A DNA stretch of 64,000 nucleotides from Nocardia transvalensis NBRC 15921 (GTDB lineage Bacteria > Actinomycetota > Actinomycetes > Mycobacteriales > Mycobacteriaceae). This document shows, piece by piece, positions 16,902-24,803 of this stretch. Below the pieces are notes generated by a model. It ran no database searches. It saw only the letters and a list, made by a program, of their open reading frames with translations, and was not told where the DNA came from. The translations under genes were made by a program, and so were the position numbers. How positions within the stretch are numbered: the first letter of the stretch is position 1; each line of letters starts with the position of its first letter. The DNA is taken from positions 93,862 to 157,861 of the forward strand of contig NZ_BAGL01000124.1 in assembly GCF_000308875.1 (NCBI RefSeq). The letters run 5' to 3'.

Positions 16902-17689
16902 ACTTGTCGCTGCTGCAGCGCTCGGCGCTGGTGCTCGACGCCTTTCCCGGGGGAACCGCCCTGTCGCTGGCGGAGGTCGCCGCCCGCACGGGGCTGCCCC
17001 GCTCGACCACGCATCGCGTGCTGACCGGACTGGTCGAGCTGGGGTGGCTGGCCCGCACCGGCAGCAAGTTCGAACTCGGGCTGGCCCTGTTCGAACTCGG
17101 CGAGCGCGTCGGCCTGAAGTACCGGTTGCGCACGGCGGCACTGCCGTTCATGCAGGACCTCTACGCGGTGACCGGCGAGACCGTGCACCTCGCCGTCCGC
17201 GACGGCCACGACGCCGTCTACGTCGAGAAGATCCACGGCCACGCCGCACTCCCCCTGCCCTCTCAGATCGGCGGCCGCCTCCCCCTGACCTGCACCGCGG
17301 TCGGCAAGGCCCTGCTGGGCCCGGCGGAACGGGACGTCCGCGCCCACGTCCTGGACACGCCCCTGCGCAGCTACACCCGCAACTCCCTCACCGACCCGGC
17401 CCGCCTCGCCCGCGAACTCGACGCCGTCCGGCGCACCGGCATCGCGATCGAACGTGAGGAGTCCTCCCTCGGCACCTGCTGCGTAGCCTCCCCCGTCCTG
17501 CTGGCCGGCCACCCCATCGCGGCCCTCTCCGTCTCGGTCCCGACCGCGGGCTTCAAGCCCGAACTCCTCGCCCCCGCCGTCCGCACAGCCGCCCTGGCCC
17601 TCGGCCGCACCCTCTCCCGCACCCCGGCCGACCTCCCGGAAACCGTTGCGGTACACGGCGACTCGAAGCAGACCAGACCGGCGAGGTGA
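16889..17689 (+). CDS. IclR-family transcriptional regulator
   Basis: This 266-residue regulator has an N-terminal winged HTH (LAEVAARTGLPRSTTHRVL, about residues 25-43) and a C-terminal IclR effector domain (ETVHLAVRDGHDAVYVEKIH). The ATG at 16889 is preferred. An ATG three codons upstream lies inside the -10 element. It is divergent from the 2-oxopentenoate hydratase operon and is the best candidate for its regulator. It shares architecture with the IclR gene at 13077, so the lower pathway is bracketed by two IclR proteins. Confidence 0.9.
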   Translation: MKRDNLSLLQRSALVLDAFPGGTALSLAEVAARTGLPRSTTHRVLTGLVELGWLARTGSKFELGLALFELGERVGLKYRLRTAALPFMQDLYAVTGETVHLAVRDGHDAVYVEKIHGHAALPLPSQIGGRLPLTCTAVGKALLGPAERDVRAHVLDTPLRSYTRNSLTDPARLARELDAVRRTGIAIEREESSLGTCCVASPVLLAGHPIAALSVSVPTAGFKPELLAPAVRTAALALGRTLSRTPADLPETVAVHGDSKQTRPAR

Positions 17690-17757
17690 GCACCCGCTAC
17701 CCTGGCCCGCCGAAACAGCCACTGCCGCAGCGCGATCGGCTGGCCCTGACCGTCTCG

Positions 17758-18180
17758 CTACGCCGTCGGGTCGGGGCCCAGGGCGGCATCCAGTAGTTCG
17801 CCCAGCTGGTCCAGCTGCTCGGGGGTCAGGCCGCCGAGGGACGACTCGATGACCGTCTCCATGATCTTCTGACCGGCCGTGCGCAGGCGTTCGCCCTCAT
17901 CGGTCAGGCGGTGGCGCACGGCCCGGCCGGGTCCCGGAATTCGCTCGATCAGGCCGCGGTCGGCCATGCGATTCGCCAGGGAGCCGAAGGACTGGTCGGT
18001 CTGGAATGTCAGGACGGCGAGGTCGTGGAGCGAGGCGTCCGGCCGAGCGTGCAAGTGGCGCAAGGTATCCCACTGTACGAGCGAGAGCCCCAGCGGCGTG
18101 AGCGCGCGATTCAGTGCGCGGTGATGGCGGTACTGCAACCGCTTCACCGCCAGTGACACGTCGGTGGGCCGGTACTTCAC
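17758..18180 (-). CDS. MarR-family transcriptional regulator
   Basis: This 140-residue winged-helix repressor has a central HTH, LHDLAVLTFQTDQSFGSLANRM, with wing residues after GLIERIPGPGRAVRHRLTDEG. The GTG at 18180 is preceded by AGGA at proper distance. Longer in-frame extensions would run through the operators. It is divergent from an alpha/beta hydrolase, and two palindromes lie in the 92-base gap, so it probably represses both genes and responds to a small phenolic or xenobiotic (family inference). Confidence 0.88.
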   Translation of the reverse strand: MKYRPTDVSLAVKRLQYRHHRALNRALTPLGLSLVQWDTLRHLHARPDASLHDLAVLTFQTDQSFGSLANRMADRGLIERIPGPGRAVRHRLTDEGERLRTAGQKIMETVIESSLGGLTPEQLDQLGELLDAALGPDPTA

Positions 18181-18206
18181 GACGGGAATCCTACCGGAAA
18201 CAGGTT

Positions 18207-18222
18207 GCTTGTATAAACAAGC
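18207..18222. promoter_or_regulatory. MarR-type operator 1, GCTTGT-ATAA-ACAAGC
   Basis: A perfect 16-base inverted repeat (6-base arms, 4-base centre) sits 27 bases upstream of the MarR start. Its AT-rich sequence contrasts with the GC-rich surroundings. The CTTG..CAAG form is typical of MarR sites. Confidence 0.6.
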
Positions 18223-18238
18223 TGTTCTAAGGTTCCTG

Positions 18239-18256
18239 ATATAAGGTTCCTTATAT
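18239..18256. promoter_or_regulatory. MarR-type operator 2, ATATAAGG-TT-CCTTATAT
   Basis: A perfect 18-base inverted repeat (8-base arms) overlaps TATATT (18252-18257), a good -10 element for the hydrolase gene starting at 18273. A partial copy, AAGGTTCC, lies immediately upstream (18229-18236). Repressor bound here would occlude RNA polymerase. Confidence 0.65.
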
Positions 18257-18272
18257 TGCTGAGAGAAGGTCC

Positions 18273-19076
18273 ATGAGCATTCCCGTCGCCGCACGCTCCC
18301 TCCGGCCCACCCACATCGAAACCCACACGCTGCCAGTCGATTCCATCGATCCGATCGAGGTGACAGTGCAGGATCGCGACCGCACCCGGCCGTTTCTGCT
18401 GCTGCACGGCGGCGCCGGTCCCGTGAGCATGGCCGGGTTCGCCGACCTGCTGGCCGAGCGGACTCATTCGCGAGTGCTGCTGCCCACCCACCCCGGCTTC
18501 GGCGGCACACCGAAAGCCGAGGGGCTGACCGGCGTTCGAGAGCTGGCCCGCGCCTACATCGCGCTGCTCGAGCGGTTCGACCTCACCGACGTGACCGTGA
18601 TCGGCAACTCCTTCGGCGGCTGGCTGGCCGCCGAGATCGCCCTGGCCGCCGGCCCGCGCGTCAGCGGCGCGGTGATCGTCGACGGGATCGGCATCGAGGT
18701 GCCCGGCCACCCGATGACCGACGTCAGCGGCCTGTCCCGGACCGAACTGACATCCTATTCCTTCCACGACCCGCGCAAGGCTCCCCAGCCCCCGGCCGGA
18801 TCCGACACGGGGCCGAGCCCGGACGTCCAGGCGCTCATCGGCTACGCCGGCACCGCCATGACCGACCCGACCCTGACCGAACGCCTGGCCGACCTGGATC
18901 TCCCGGTCCACGTGGTGTGGGGCGACAGCGACCGCATCGTCGATCCCGATTACGGGAAGGCCTACGCCGCCGCGATCCCGGGCGCCGCGTTCACGCTGCT
19001 CCCCTGTACCGGCCACCTCCCCCAGATCGAGACCCCCGAGGAACTCCTCGGCGCACTCCTGGACCTCGGCAACTGA
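18273..19076 (+). CDS. Alpha/beta hydrolase
   Basis: This 267-residue hydrolase has HGGAGP as oxyanion region, nucleophile elbow GNSFGGW (near residue 112), acid in VWGDSDRIVD and base His in CTGHLPQ. The start has GAAGG 5 bases upstream. It is divergent from the MarR gene and is its probable target, an arrangement common for detoxifying esterases or C-C hydrolases. The substrate is unknown. Confidence 0.88.
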   Translation: MSIPVAARSLRPTHIETHTLPVDSIDPIEVTVQDRDRTRPFLLLHGGAGPVSMAGFADLLAERTHSRVLLPTHPGFGGTPKAEGLTGVRELARAYIALLERFDLTDVTVIGNSFGGWLAAEIALAAGPRVSGAVIVDGIGIEVPGHPMTDVSGLSRTELTSYSFHDPRKAPQPPAGSDTGPSPDVQALIGYAGTAMTDPTLTERLADLDLPVHVVWGDSDRIVDPDYGKAYAAAIPGAAFTLLPCTGHLPQIETPEELLGALLDLGN

Positions 19077-19117
19077 CCCTGGATACCCGACACTCCCTGC
19101 CGGACAAGGACACTCCC

Positions 19118-19355
19118 ATGAGCACCCACTGACCGTGACCCGCATCGGACACGCCTGCCAGCTGATCGAGAGCGGCGGGATCCGCGTCCTCACCGGCCCG
19201 TGGTTCACCGAGACCGCCACCTACCACCACGGCGAACCGGTCGCCGCCGCCAAGGCGACCAGGACCCTCGCCCCTACGCCACCGCCGTAGCCCGCCTCGC
19301 CCCCACCATCGACGTCCGCCTGGCCCTACCGGGCACCCCGATCACAATCCCCTGA
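19118..19355 (+). pseudogene. Remnant of an MBL-fold metallohydrolase
   Basis: The frame from GTG 19134 reads TRIGHACQLIESGGIRVLTG then PWFTETATY, the N-terminus of an MBL-fold hydrolase. It runs into unrelated residues and a TAG at 19290. In another frame 19260-19355 encodes a C-terminal tail, YATAVARLAPTIDVRLALPG, ending in TGA. The core with the HxHxDH zinc site is missing. ATG AGC ACC CAC at 19118 would join the N-terminal frame if one base were restored. An internal deletion plus frameshifts is the simplest reading. Confidence 0.6.
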
Positions 19356-19409
19356 CCCACACACATCCATTGCGGCAGCGGCATTTTCAGCGATCGGGAT
19401 GAGACGCGG

Positions 19410-20006
19410 TCACCGCCAGGCGAAGACCGGCTGGCCGAAGTGGGCGACGCGGGTGTGGCGGGCGTGCAGGGCCACTTCGCGGAACTGGTGCAGGACGGCC
19501 GCGGTGGGGGCGTGGACGAGGGCGCCGCGGAAGGGCCATTGGACGACGGGTTCCTCGACGGCGGGGTCGCTGACGAAGATCGGGTCCACATCGACCTCGT
19601 CGAGGGTGACGGCGTAGACGTGGGCGACCTCGTCGGGATTCGGGTGTATCGCCTCGACGCCATCGCCGATCCACACCACGAACGGTGACATCACGTATCC
19701 GGACTTGGTCGCGAAATCATCGAGGCGGCCAAGCACATCATCCCCGGTCAGCTGGACGCCGAGTTCCTCCGACAGCTCGCGAAGGGCCGCCTCGACAGCC
19801 GTTTCGCCGCTGTCGAGACGCCCGCCGGGAAAGGCGTACTGCCCGGGGTGGGCGCGGAGCGTCGAGCTGCGCTTGGTGAGGCAGACGACGGGTTCGCCCC
19901 GGAGCACTCCGACCGGAATCGCGATGGCCGCCGCGCGCCGGCCATCCAGGGGAATCTCGACGGGCCGGAACTCGCGCAGGGCATCGGTGAGCGTCCGCTG
20001 ATCCAT
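19410..20006 (-). CDS. Nudix hydrolase (CoA pyrophosphatase-like)
   Basis: This 198-residue protein has an intact Nudix box, GGRLDSGETAVEAALRELSEELGV in outline (G-x5-E-x7-REL-x-EE-x-G, about residues 63-85). The preceding LTKRSSTLRAHPGQYAFPGG resembles NudL/CoAse proteins that clear CoA or its derivatives. The ATG at 20006 has GAGGAG 5 bases upstream and is preferred over an in-frame start 33 bases earlier. It stands alone on the minus strand, just after the DUF1772 gene. Confidence 0.88.
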   Translation of the reverse strand: MDQRTLTDALREFRPVEIPLDGRRAAAIAIPVGVLRGEPVVCLTKRSSTLRAHPGQYAFPGGRLDSGETAVEAALRELSEELGVQLTGDDVLGRLDDFATKSGYVMSPFVVWIGDGVEAIHPNPDEVAHVYAVTLDEVDVDPIFVSDPAVEEPVVQWPFRGALVHAPTAAVLHQFREVALHARHTRVAHFGQPVFAWR

Positions 20007-20038
20007 GCCACTCCTCGCCCGACAATTCGTTTCCTCCA

Positions 20039-20533
20039 CTAACCATAAACCGCGGCATTTCGCACCGCCAGATGATCACTGCCCGCCCGGACGACGACGG
20101 TGATCACCAGAACGAACGCGACCAGCGCGCAGCCGGTGCGGGTGACATGGAACAGTTCCCAGCGCCGCAGGATATCGGCGTAATCGTCGGGCGGCGTCCC
20201 CACCGCCCAGCGTTTGATCTGCTGATTGATCGGCACGTTCCCCAGACGGGTCACCAGGAACGACGCGATCACCAGCGCGGAGGCGCTCGCCGCGACCCGC
20301 CGCGACCACCCCGACGACCGCACCGCCAGCGCGATCGTGCTCAGCACGGCCAGCCCCATCAGCGCCTGCATCACCGGACCGTTGACCCGCATGAGGGCGA
20401 CATGGAACGTGAACCGGACATCAAGGGGCACTTCGCGAAACGCGTACAGCACGTTCACCGCGCCGTACCCGAACGCCCCGGCCAGCAGGCCGGGAAACAG
20501 CAGCGCCGCCGCCCGCACGGACCTCGACAGCAT
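20039..20533 (-). CDS. DUF1772 (anthrone oxygenase-like) membrane protein
   Basis: This 164-residue protein has four hydrophobic segments and the family motif GNVPINQQIKRW near residue 100. DUF1772 proteins include anthrone oxygenase-like enzymes, but most are uncharacterised. The ATG at 20533 has GGGAG 5 bases upstream and is preferred over an ATG 12 bases earlier. It is divergent from a TetR gene. A near-perfect 29-base palindrome between them implies TetR control. Confidence 0.82.
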   Translation of the reverse strand: MLSRSVRAAALLFPGLLAGAFGYGAVNVLYAFREVPLDVRFTFHVALMRVNGPVMQALMGLAVLSTIALAVRSSGWSRRVAASASALVIASFLVTRLGNVPINQQIKRWAVGTPPDDYADILRRWELFHVTRTGCALVAFVLVITVVVRAGSDHLAVRNAAVYG

Positions 20534-20546
20534 CGAAACTCCCATC

Positions 20547-20575
20547 GCCTATCGCAACAACATGTTGCGATAGGC
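20547..20575. promoter_or_regulatory. TetR operator 1: 13-base arms, 3-base centre
   Basis: Perfect arms GCCTATCGCAACA and TGTTGCGATAGGC flank ACA. It begins 14 bases upstream of the DUF1772 start. The core ATCGCAACA-N3-TGTTGCGAT recurs in weaker form at 20600-20620. Confidence 0.75.
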
Positions 20576-20599
20576 TCAGCGTGCCCGATCGCCGCCCAT

Positions 20600-20620
20600 A
20601 TCGCAACAAGGAGTTGCAAT
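20600..20620. promoter_or_regulatory. TetR operator 2 over the TetR ribosome-binding site and start codon
   Basis: ATCGCAACA-AGG-AGTTGCAAT has the same 9-3-9 spacing as operator 1 with two arm mismatches. It covers the AAGGAG ribosome-binding site and the start ATG (20619). Centre-to-centre distance to operator 1 is 49 bases. Confidence 0.65.
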
Positions 20621-21203
20621 GAGTCCTGCCGCACCGCCCGGCCGCGGGCCGAAGGTCCGCGCGGCCGTCCTCGCCGCGGCCGTCGACGAGCTGAGCGAAC
20701 GGGGCTATGCCGCATTCACCGTCGACGCCGTGGCCCAGCGCGCCGGCGTGCACAAGACGACCGTCTACCGCCGGTGGCCTGATCGCGATGCCCTGATCGC
20801 CGACGCGCTGGACGACAGCGTCGCCGCGGAAATCCCCATTCCCGATACGGGTTCGCTCGACGAGGACCTGCGGACACTGGCACGCAGCCTCGTCGCCTGG
20901 ATCAACAGCCCGTCGGGCCGTGCGGTCCTCGCGGTCATGGTGCCCGCCGCCGGTTCGCCGGCGCCGCCGGACACCACCCGGCACGCCTTCCGCGACCGCA
21001 TCCGCCGGGCCCTGCCGATCGTGCCGCGCGCGATCGACCGGGGCGAGATCCCCGCCGGCACCGATCCCGCCGAACTCGTCAAAACCCTTGTCGCACCGAT
21101 CTATTTCCGCGTCCTCATCCCCCGCGAACCGGTCACCGACGCCACCGCCGACGCGGCCGCCGCAGTCGCCTCGACCGCCGCACGCGCGGGCCTGTTCACC
21201 TGA
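20619..21203 (+). CDS. TetR/AcrR-family transcriptional regulator
   Basis: This 194-residue repressor has an N-terminal HTH, FTVDAVAQRAGVHKTTVYRRW (about residues 33-53), and a C-terminal ligand-binding region of the TetR_C_11 kind. Its start codon is embedded in operator 2, so it should repress itself and the divergent DUF1772 gene. Confidence 0.92.
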   Translation: MSPAAPPGRGPKVRAAVLAAAVDELSERGYAAFTVDAVAQRAGVHKTTVYRRWPDRDALIADALDDSVAAEIPIPDTGSLDEDLRTLARSLVAWINSPSGRAVLAVMVPAAGSPAPPDTTRHAFRDRIRRALPIVPRAIDRGEIPAGTDPAELVKTLVAPIYFRVLIPREPVTDATADAAAAVASTAARAGLFT

Positions 21204-21276
21204 ACGGCGTTCCGGCACAACCTGTCTGCCCCTGAAGACGCGGGGTCTCGCCGCTCGGTCCGGCCTACGATGACCG

Positions 21277-21306
21277 GGAGGACGGCGCGGCCCGGTGCCG
21301 TCCTCC
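21277..21306 (+). terminator. Stem-loop downstream of the TetR gene (terminator or 5'-UTR hairpin)
   Basis: Perfect 10-base arms GGAGGACGGC and GCCGTCCTCC flank a 10-base loop, 73 bases after the TetR stop and 53 before the next start. TACGAT (21266-21271) just upstream could be a -10 element. The hairpin might then sit at the 5' end of the hydrolase mRNA instead of ending the TetR transcript. Confidence 0.5.
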
Positions 21307-21358
21307 TCGGCCCCGGATGTGCGGTCCCGCAACCACATCCAGGAGAAGGGAGCCGATC

Positions 21359-22045
21359 ATGTCGCAGCCGGGCACACCGAGCATCGTTTTCGCGCACGGG
21401 CTGTGGGCCGACGGGTCGTGCTACAGCAAGCTGATACCGACGCTGCGGGCGGAGGGGCACCAGGTGGTGTCCGCGCAGAATCCGCTGAACACGCTCGCGG
21501 GTGACGTGGCCACCGTGACCCGCGCGATGGGCCGGGTGACCGCCCCGATCATCCTCGTCGGACACTCCTACGGCGGGACCGTCATCACCGCGGCGGGTAC
21601 CGACGACCGGGTCGCCGGGCTCGTCTATCTCGCCGCCCTCGCTCCGGACGAGACCGAGACCTCGCAATCCCTGGTGAGCAGGTTCCCGACGACCGATGTA
21701 TTCGGGCAGGTCGAGGTGGCGGAGGGGCGAATCTGGCTGCTACCCGGCGCCACCCGGTACTTCTGCGGCGACCTGTCCGAACAGGAGCAGGCGCAGGTCT
21801 GGGCGGTACAGGGCGTCCCGGACGTGGACCTGTTCAATCAGCGGTACGGCGGGGCCGCCTGGCGCACCAAGCCCAGCTGGTACGTCGTCGCCACCCAGGA
21901 CCACACCGTCCACCCGGATCTCGAGCGCTTCTGCGCCGAGCGGATGGGCGCGACGACCTACGAGATCGACAGCAGCCACGTGCCGATGCTGTCGCATCCG
22001 GACTTCGTCCTCGACGTGATCCACGCCGCCGTCAAGGCGGTCTAG
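21359..22045 (+). CDS. Alpha/beta hydrolase (HNL/EST-like)
   Basis: This 228-residue small alpha/beta-hydrolase resembles the AB hydrolase group of plant-type esterases/hydroxynitrile lyases. It has an early HGLWADGSCY motif, nucleophile elbow GHSYGGT (Ser about 70), an acid in ATQDHTVHPD and base His in SSHVPML. The start is supported by AGGAGAAGGGAG upstream. It is a single-gene unit, and neighbours give no substrate clue. Confidence 0.85.
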   Translation: MSQPGTPSIVFAHGLWADGSCYSKLIPTLRAEGHQVVSAQNPLNTLAGDVATVTRAMGRVTAPIILVGHSYGGTVITAAGTDDRVAGLVYLAALAPDETETSQSLVSRFPTTDVFGQVEVAEGRIWLLPGATRYFCGDLSEQEQAQVWAVQGVPDVDLFNQRYGGAAWRTKPSWYVVATQDHTVHPDLERFCAERMGATTYEIDSSHVPMLSHPDFVLDVIHAAVKAV

Positions 22046-22225
22046 CGCGCCCTGCGGGTCGAGTATCCGCGGCGCTCCGCTGGCGTCGAGCCCGGAATCC
22101 GCCATGTCACAAACGAATTCGATATCACTTGCTCCCTGGTGGGCCGCGGCCTCGGATACTCGCTGCTGATACAGGAGCCCGATGGGTGTCGGCGACGGTC
22201 TGTCGAATTCACCCTCGCCGGGTGA
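22046..22225 (+). pseudogene. LysR-family regulator C-terminal remnant
   Basis: A 59-codon open frame with no start encodes a stretch typical of the last effector-domain segment of LysR proteins: VEPGIRHVTNEFDITCSLVG followed by RGLGYSLLIQEPDG. It stops at TGA 22223-22225. No HTH or other part of the gene is present. It fills most of the 261-base gap between the hydrolase and the SHOCT gene. Confidence 0.5.
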
Positions 22226-22306
22226 TTCGCGCGACCGCCCCGGCTCCTAGCCTTACGCCACGGCCGCAGAACTGCGGCGCTGTCGATCGAGTCCGCGAGG
22301 TGAACC

Positions 22307-22681
22307 ATGTCGGTGTGGGAAGTGCTCTGGCTGCTGCTGGTGAGTTTCGCCTTCGTCGCCTACCTGCTCATGCTGTTCTACATCATCGGCGACCTGTTCC
22401 GGGACCGGCAGACCTCCGGCTGGGTCAAGGCCGTCTGGATCGTCTTCCTGTTCGTGTTCCCGCTGCTCACCGCACTCGTCTACCTGCTCGTCCGCGGCCG
22501 CGGCATGGCCGAACGCAGCGCGGCCGCCATGCAGGCCGCACAGGCCGCTCAGCAGGACTACATCCGCGAGACCGCCGGCACCAATTCGGCGGCCCAGATA
22601 GCCGACGCCAAGAAACTGCTGGACGCCGGCACGATCTCGGCGCAGGAATTCGACCGCCTCAAGAACAAGGCACTCGCCTGA
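22307..22681 (+). CDS. PLDc_N-type membrane protein with C-terminal SHOCT motif
   Basis: This 124-residue protein has two transmembrane helices (about residues 5-28 and 39-62) in the arrangement of PLDc_N domains. A linker follows, and then a C-terminal SHOCT motif, AKKLLDAGTISAQEFDRLKNKAL. SHOCT tails are thought to mediate oligomerisation. GAGGTG lies upstream of the ATG. The gene stands alone and its function is unknown. Confidence 0.82.
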   Translation: MSVWEVLWLLLVSFAFVAYLLMLFYIIGDLFRDRQTSGWVKAVWIVFLFVFPLLTALVYLLVRGRGMAERSAAAMQAAQAAQQDYIRETAGTNSAAQIADAKKLLDAGTISAQEFDRLKNKALA

Positions 22682-22705
22682 CCCCGGCCACGGCGGATCC
22701 GGGGT
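22681..22705 (+). terminator. Stem-loop at the end of the SHOCT gene
   Basis: Seven-base arms ACCCCGG / CCGGGGT overlap the last base of the stop codon and enclose an 11-base loop. This is a plausible but weak intrinsic terminator. Confidence 0.4.
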
Positions 22706-22722
22706 GAGAACCGCGCCGGGTG

Positions 22723-22859
22723 TCACCCGATCGAGAGATCCGCCGTCACCTCGTGGCCGTCGACCGTCAGCACCGCGCCCGCTTGCTGGATGCCGATCCA
22801 TCACATCATGTCCGCGACCAGTGGGCAGCACGACGCACGGACCGCATCCAGCGGGCGGG
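22723..22859 (-). other. Non-coding or decayed stretch after the old yellow enzyme gene
   Basis: On the minus strand, downstream of the reductase, two short open stretches lie in one frame separated by a single TGA. The second reads IGIQQAGAVLTVDGHEVTAD before its stop (complement of 22723-22725). It looks like the end of a lost gene but matches no family I recognise. Confidence 0.25.
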
Positions 22860-23966
22860 CTAGCGGAAGGGGGTGATTTCCGGGAGTCGGCCGTCGCGGA
22901 CCTTGTTCACCCAGGCCGGGTCGGCCAGTAGTGCCCGGCCCACGGCGACGATGTCGAATTCGCCCCGCTCGAATTGCCGCTGCAGGACGCGGAACCTGTC
23001 GGCCTGCGTCTCGTCGATCCGGTCGCCGCGGAAGACGCTGTCGACGCCGACGGAACCGACGGTGATCACGGGCAGGCCGGTGATCTTCTTGGTCCACCCG
23101 GCGAGGCTCAGGTCGTCCGCGTGGTCGGTGAACTCGGGGAGCCAGTGCCGCCGCAGCGAGGTGTGGAAGATGTCGACGCCCGCCTCGACCAGCGGTGTCA
23201 GCAACTCCTCGAGTTCGCCGGGCGTCTCGGCGATCCGGGCGGTGTAGTCGACGCCCTTCCATTGCGAATAGCGGTAGATGATCGGGAAATCGGAGGCGAC
23301 CGCGGCCCGGACAGCGGCTACGACGCGGGCGGGAAACGCGGCGCGCTCACGCAGGGTTCCGCCGTATTCGTCGCCGCGCCGGTTGGTCGCGGTCCAGAAG
23401 AACTGGTCGAGGAGGTAGCCGTGCGCGCCGTGCAGTTCGATGCCGTCGAAACCCAGCCGCTCGGCCAGAATCGCGGACTCCACATACGACTCGACGAGCG
23501 CGTCCAGGTCGTCGGCCGTCGCCGCCCGGCCGACCTGCTGTCCGGTGTACTCGATGCCGGACGGGCTCACGGACGAGACCTCCGGCTCGAGGTCCGGGGT
23601 GCGGCCGCGCTCCACGCCGGTGTGCCACAGTTGCGGGACGATGGCCCCGCCCTCCCCGTGGACCGCCTCGACCACCGCGCGCCAGCCGGCCGCGCTGTCC
23701 TCACCGTAGAACCGCGGCACATCCGGATGCGGCCCGGCCGCCGGACCCCGGACGTAGGTGCCCTCGGTGATGATCAAGCCTGCACCCCCGGCGGCGTGAC
23801 TGCGGTAATAGTCGATATTCTCCGCATTCGGGACACCGCCCGGCGATTTCGCCCGCGTCATCGGAGCCATCGCGAACCGATTGCGCACTCGCAGCGATCC
23901 CGCATGGAACTCGGTGAACAAATCCTCGAGGTAGCGCGAGGGATCTTCGACCGTTCCCTGTGTCAT
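22860..23966 (-). CDS. Old yellow enzyme family NADH:flavin oxidoreductase
   Basis: This 368-residue FMN ene-reductase has a single TIM barrel. The N-terminal RFAMAPMTRAKS is OYE-type, with a conserved active-site His in WHTGVERGR, substrate-contact motif ELHGAHGYLLDQFFW (about residues 185-199), and FMN-phosphate region ITVGSVGVD with AVGRALLADPAWVNK near the end. The start at 23966 was chosen because AAGGA is 9 bases upstream. An ATG 9 bases earlier would abut the site. It reduces activated alkenes. The physiological substrate is unknown. Confidence 0.92.
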   Translation of the reverse strand: MTQGTVEDPSRYLEDLFTEFHAGSLRVRNRFAMAPMTRAKSPGGVPNAENIDYYRSHAAGGAGLIITEGTYVRGPAAGPHPDVPRFYGEDSAAGWRAVVEAVHGEGGAIVPQLWHTGVERGRTPDLEPEVSSVSPSGIEYTGQQVGRAATADDLDALVESYVESAILAERLGFDGIELHGAHGYLLDQFFWTATNRRGDEYGGTLRERAAFPARVVAAVRAAVASDFPIIYRYSQWKGVDYTARIAETPGELEELLTPLVEAGVDIFHTSLRRHWLPEFTDHADDLSLAGWTKKITGLPVITVGSVGVDSVFRGDRIDETQADRFRVLQRQFERGEFDIVAVGRALLADPAWVNKVRDGRLPEITPFR

Positions 23967-24047
23967 GGAACACATTCCTTCCGAGACGACAACCGCGAAT
24001 TCCGCAGGGAACAACCGCGCCACCCCGGTCGTCATTCCGGCGCCTAC

Positions 24048-24803
24048 TCAGCCTGCGCGGCTACCGGTTCGGAGCGTCGCCCACACCACTTTCCCGGCCG
24101 GCCAGCGCGGCGAGCACCCCCAGGCCTGCGCGAAGCGGGACACGATGTGCAGCCCACCGGCCTGATGCACGCCGGACGCGCTCTCCCGCAGCACCGCTTC
24201 GTGCGGGTCCGCGTCGTATACGGCCACCGTGAGCACACCGCCGCGGAGTTCCAGCCGCAGCCCGATATCGTCGCCGCGGTCCGCGTGCAGCAGGGAGTTC
24301 TCGACCAGCTCCGTCGCGATCAACCCGGCGTGGCCGCAGACCTCCGGCACCGACCAGCGCTCGCAGGTCTCGTAGGCGAATCTCCGTGCGCGCCTTGCGC
24401 ATGCCGGGGAGCGGGCCAGATCGATGAATACGCGTCGCCGGGCCGGCTGCCCGGCGAGACCGGCGACCGCCTCCGCGATCGTGGGAAACACCGGCACGAA
24501 TCGGTCGACGGAGCTGGACCGCAGTCGATCGCGCAGCGCCGACGAGGACGTCACGAGCACCATCGGGACCGCCGGCCACGTACCGATGCGCATCCAGGCG
24601 CTGGAGAACGCCGTCATCAGCGTGTCGGCGGTGACCGTCAGATCGACCAGCGACACGATCACGGCCCGCGGCTGCTCGACGGCGTATTTCACGAGGTCGT
24701 CGCTCAGCCGCCGATAGGTGAGCACATCGAGTTCCCCGCAGGGCCGGACGACGGAACAGTTCTCGAACTCGGACCGGATCCACGTGATGCCGACGCCGCC
24801 CAT
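24048..24803 (-). CDS. STAS-HATPase fusion, RsbW-like anti-sigma/antagonist protein
   Basis: This is a 251-residue fusion. Residues about 8-110 form a STAS domain of anti-sigma-factor antagonists, with LVDLTVTADTL at the phospho-acceptor loop, a Thr standing where Ser is usual. Residues about 120-245 form a GHKL ATPase like RsbW, with N box LIATELVENSLLHAD, a G1-like VYDADPHE and G2-like GGLHIVSRFAQAWG. The ATG at 24803 has GAGGGGG upstream and is preferred over an earlier ATG. Joining antagonist and kinase in one chain suggests an intramolecular switch in stress sigma-factor control. No sigma gene is adjacent. Confidence 0.82.
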   Translation of the reverse strand: MGGVGITWIRSEFENCSVVRPCGELDVLTYRRLSDDLVKYAVEQPRAVIVSLVDLTVTADTLMTAFSSAWMRIGTWPAVPMVLVTSSSALRDRLRSSSVDRFVPVFPTIAEAVAGLAGQPARRRVFIDLARSPACARRARRFAYETCERWSVPEVCGHAGLIATELVENSLLHADRGDDIGLRLELRGGVLTVAVYDADPHEAVLRESASGVHQAGGLHIVSRFAQAWGCSPRWPAGKVVWATLRTGSRAG

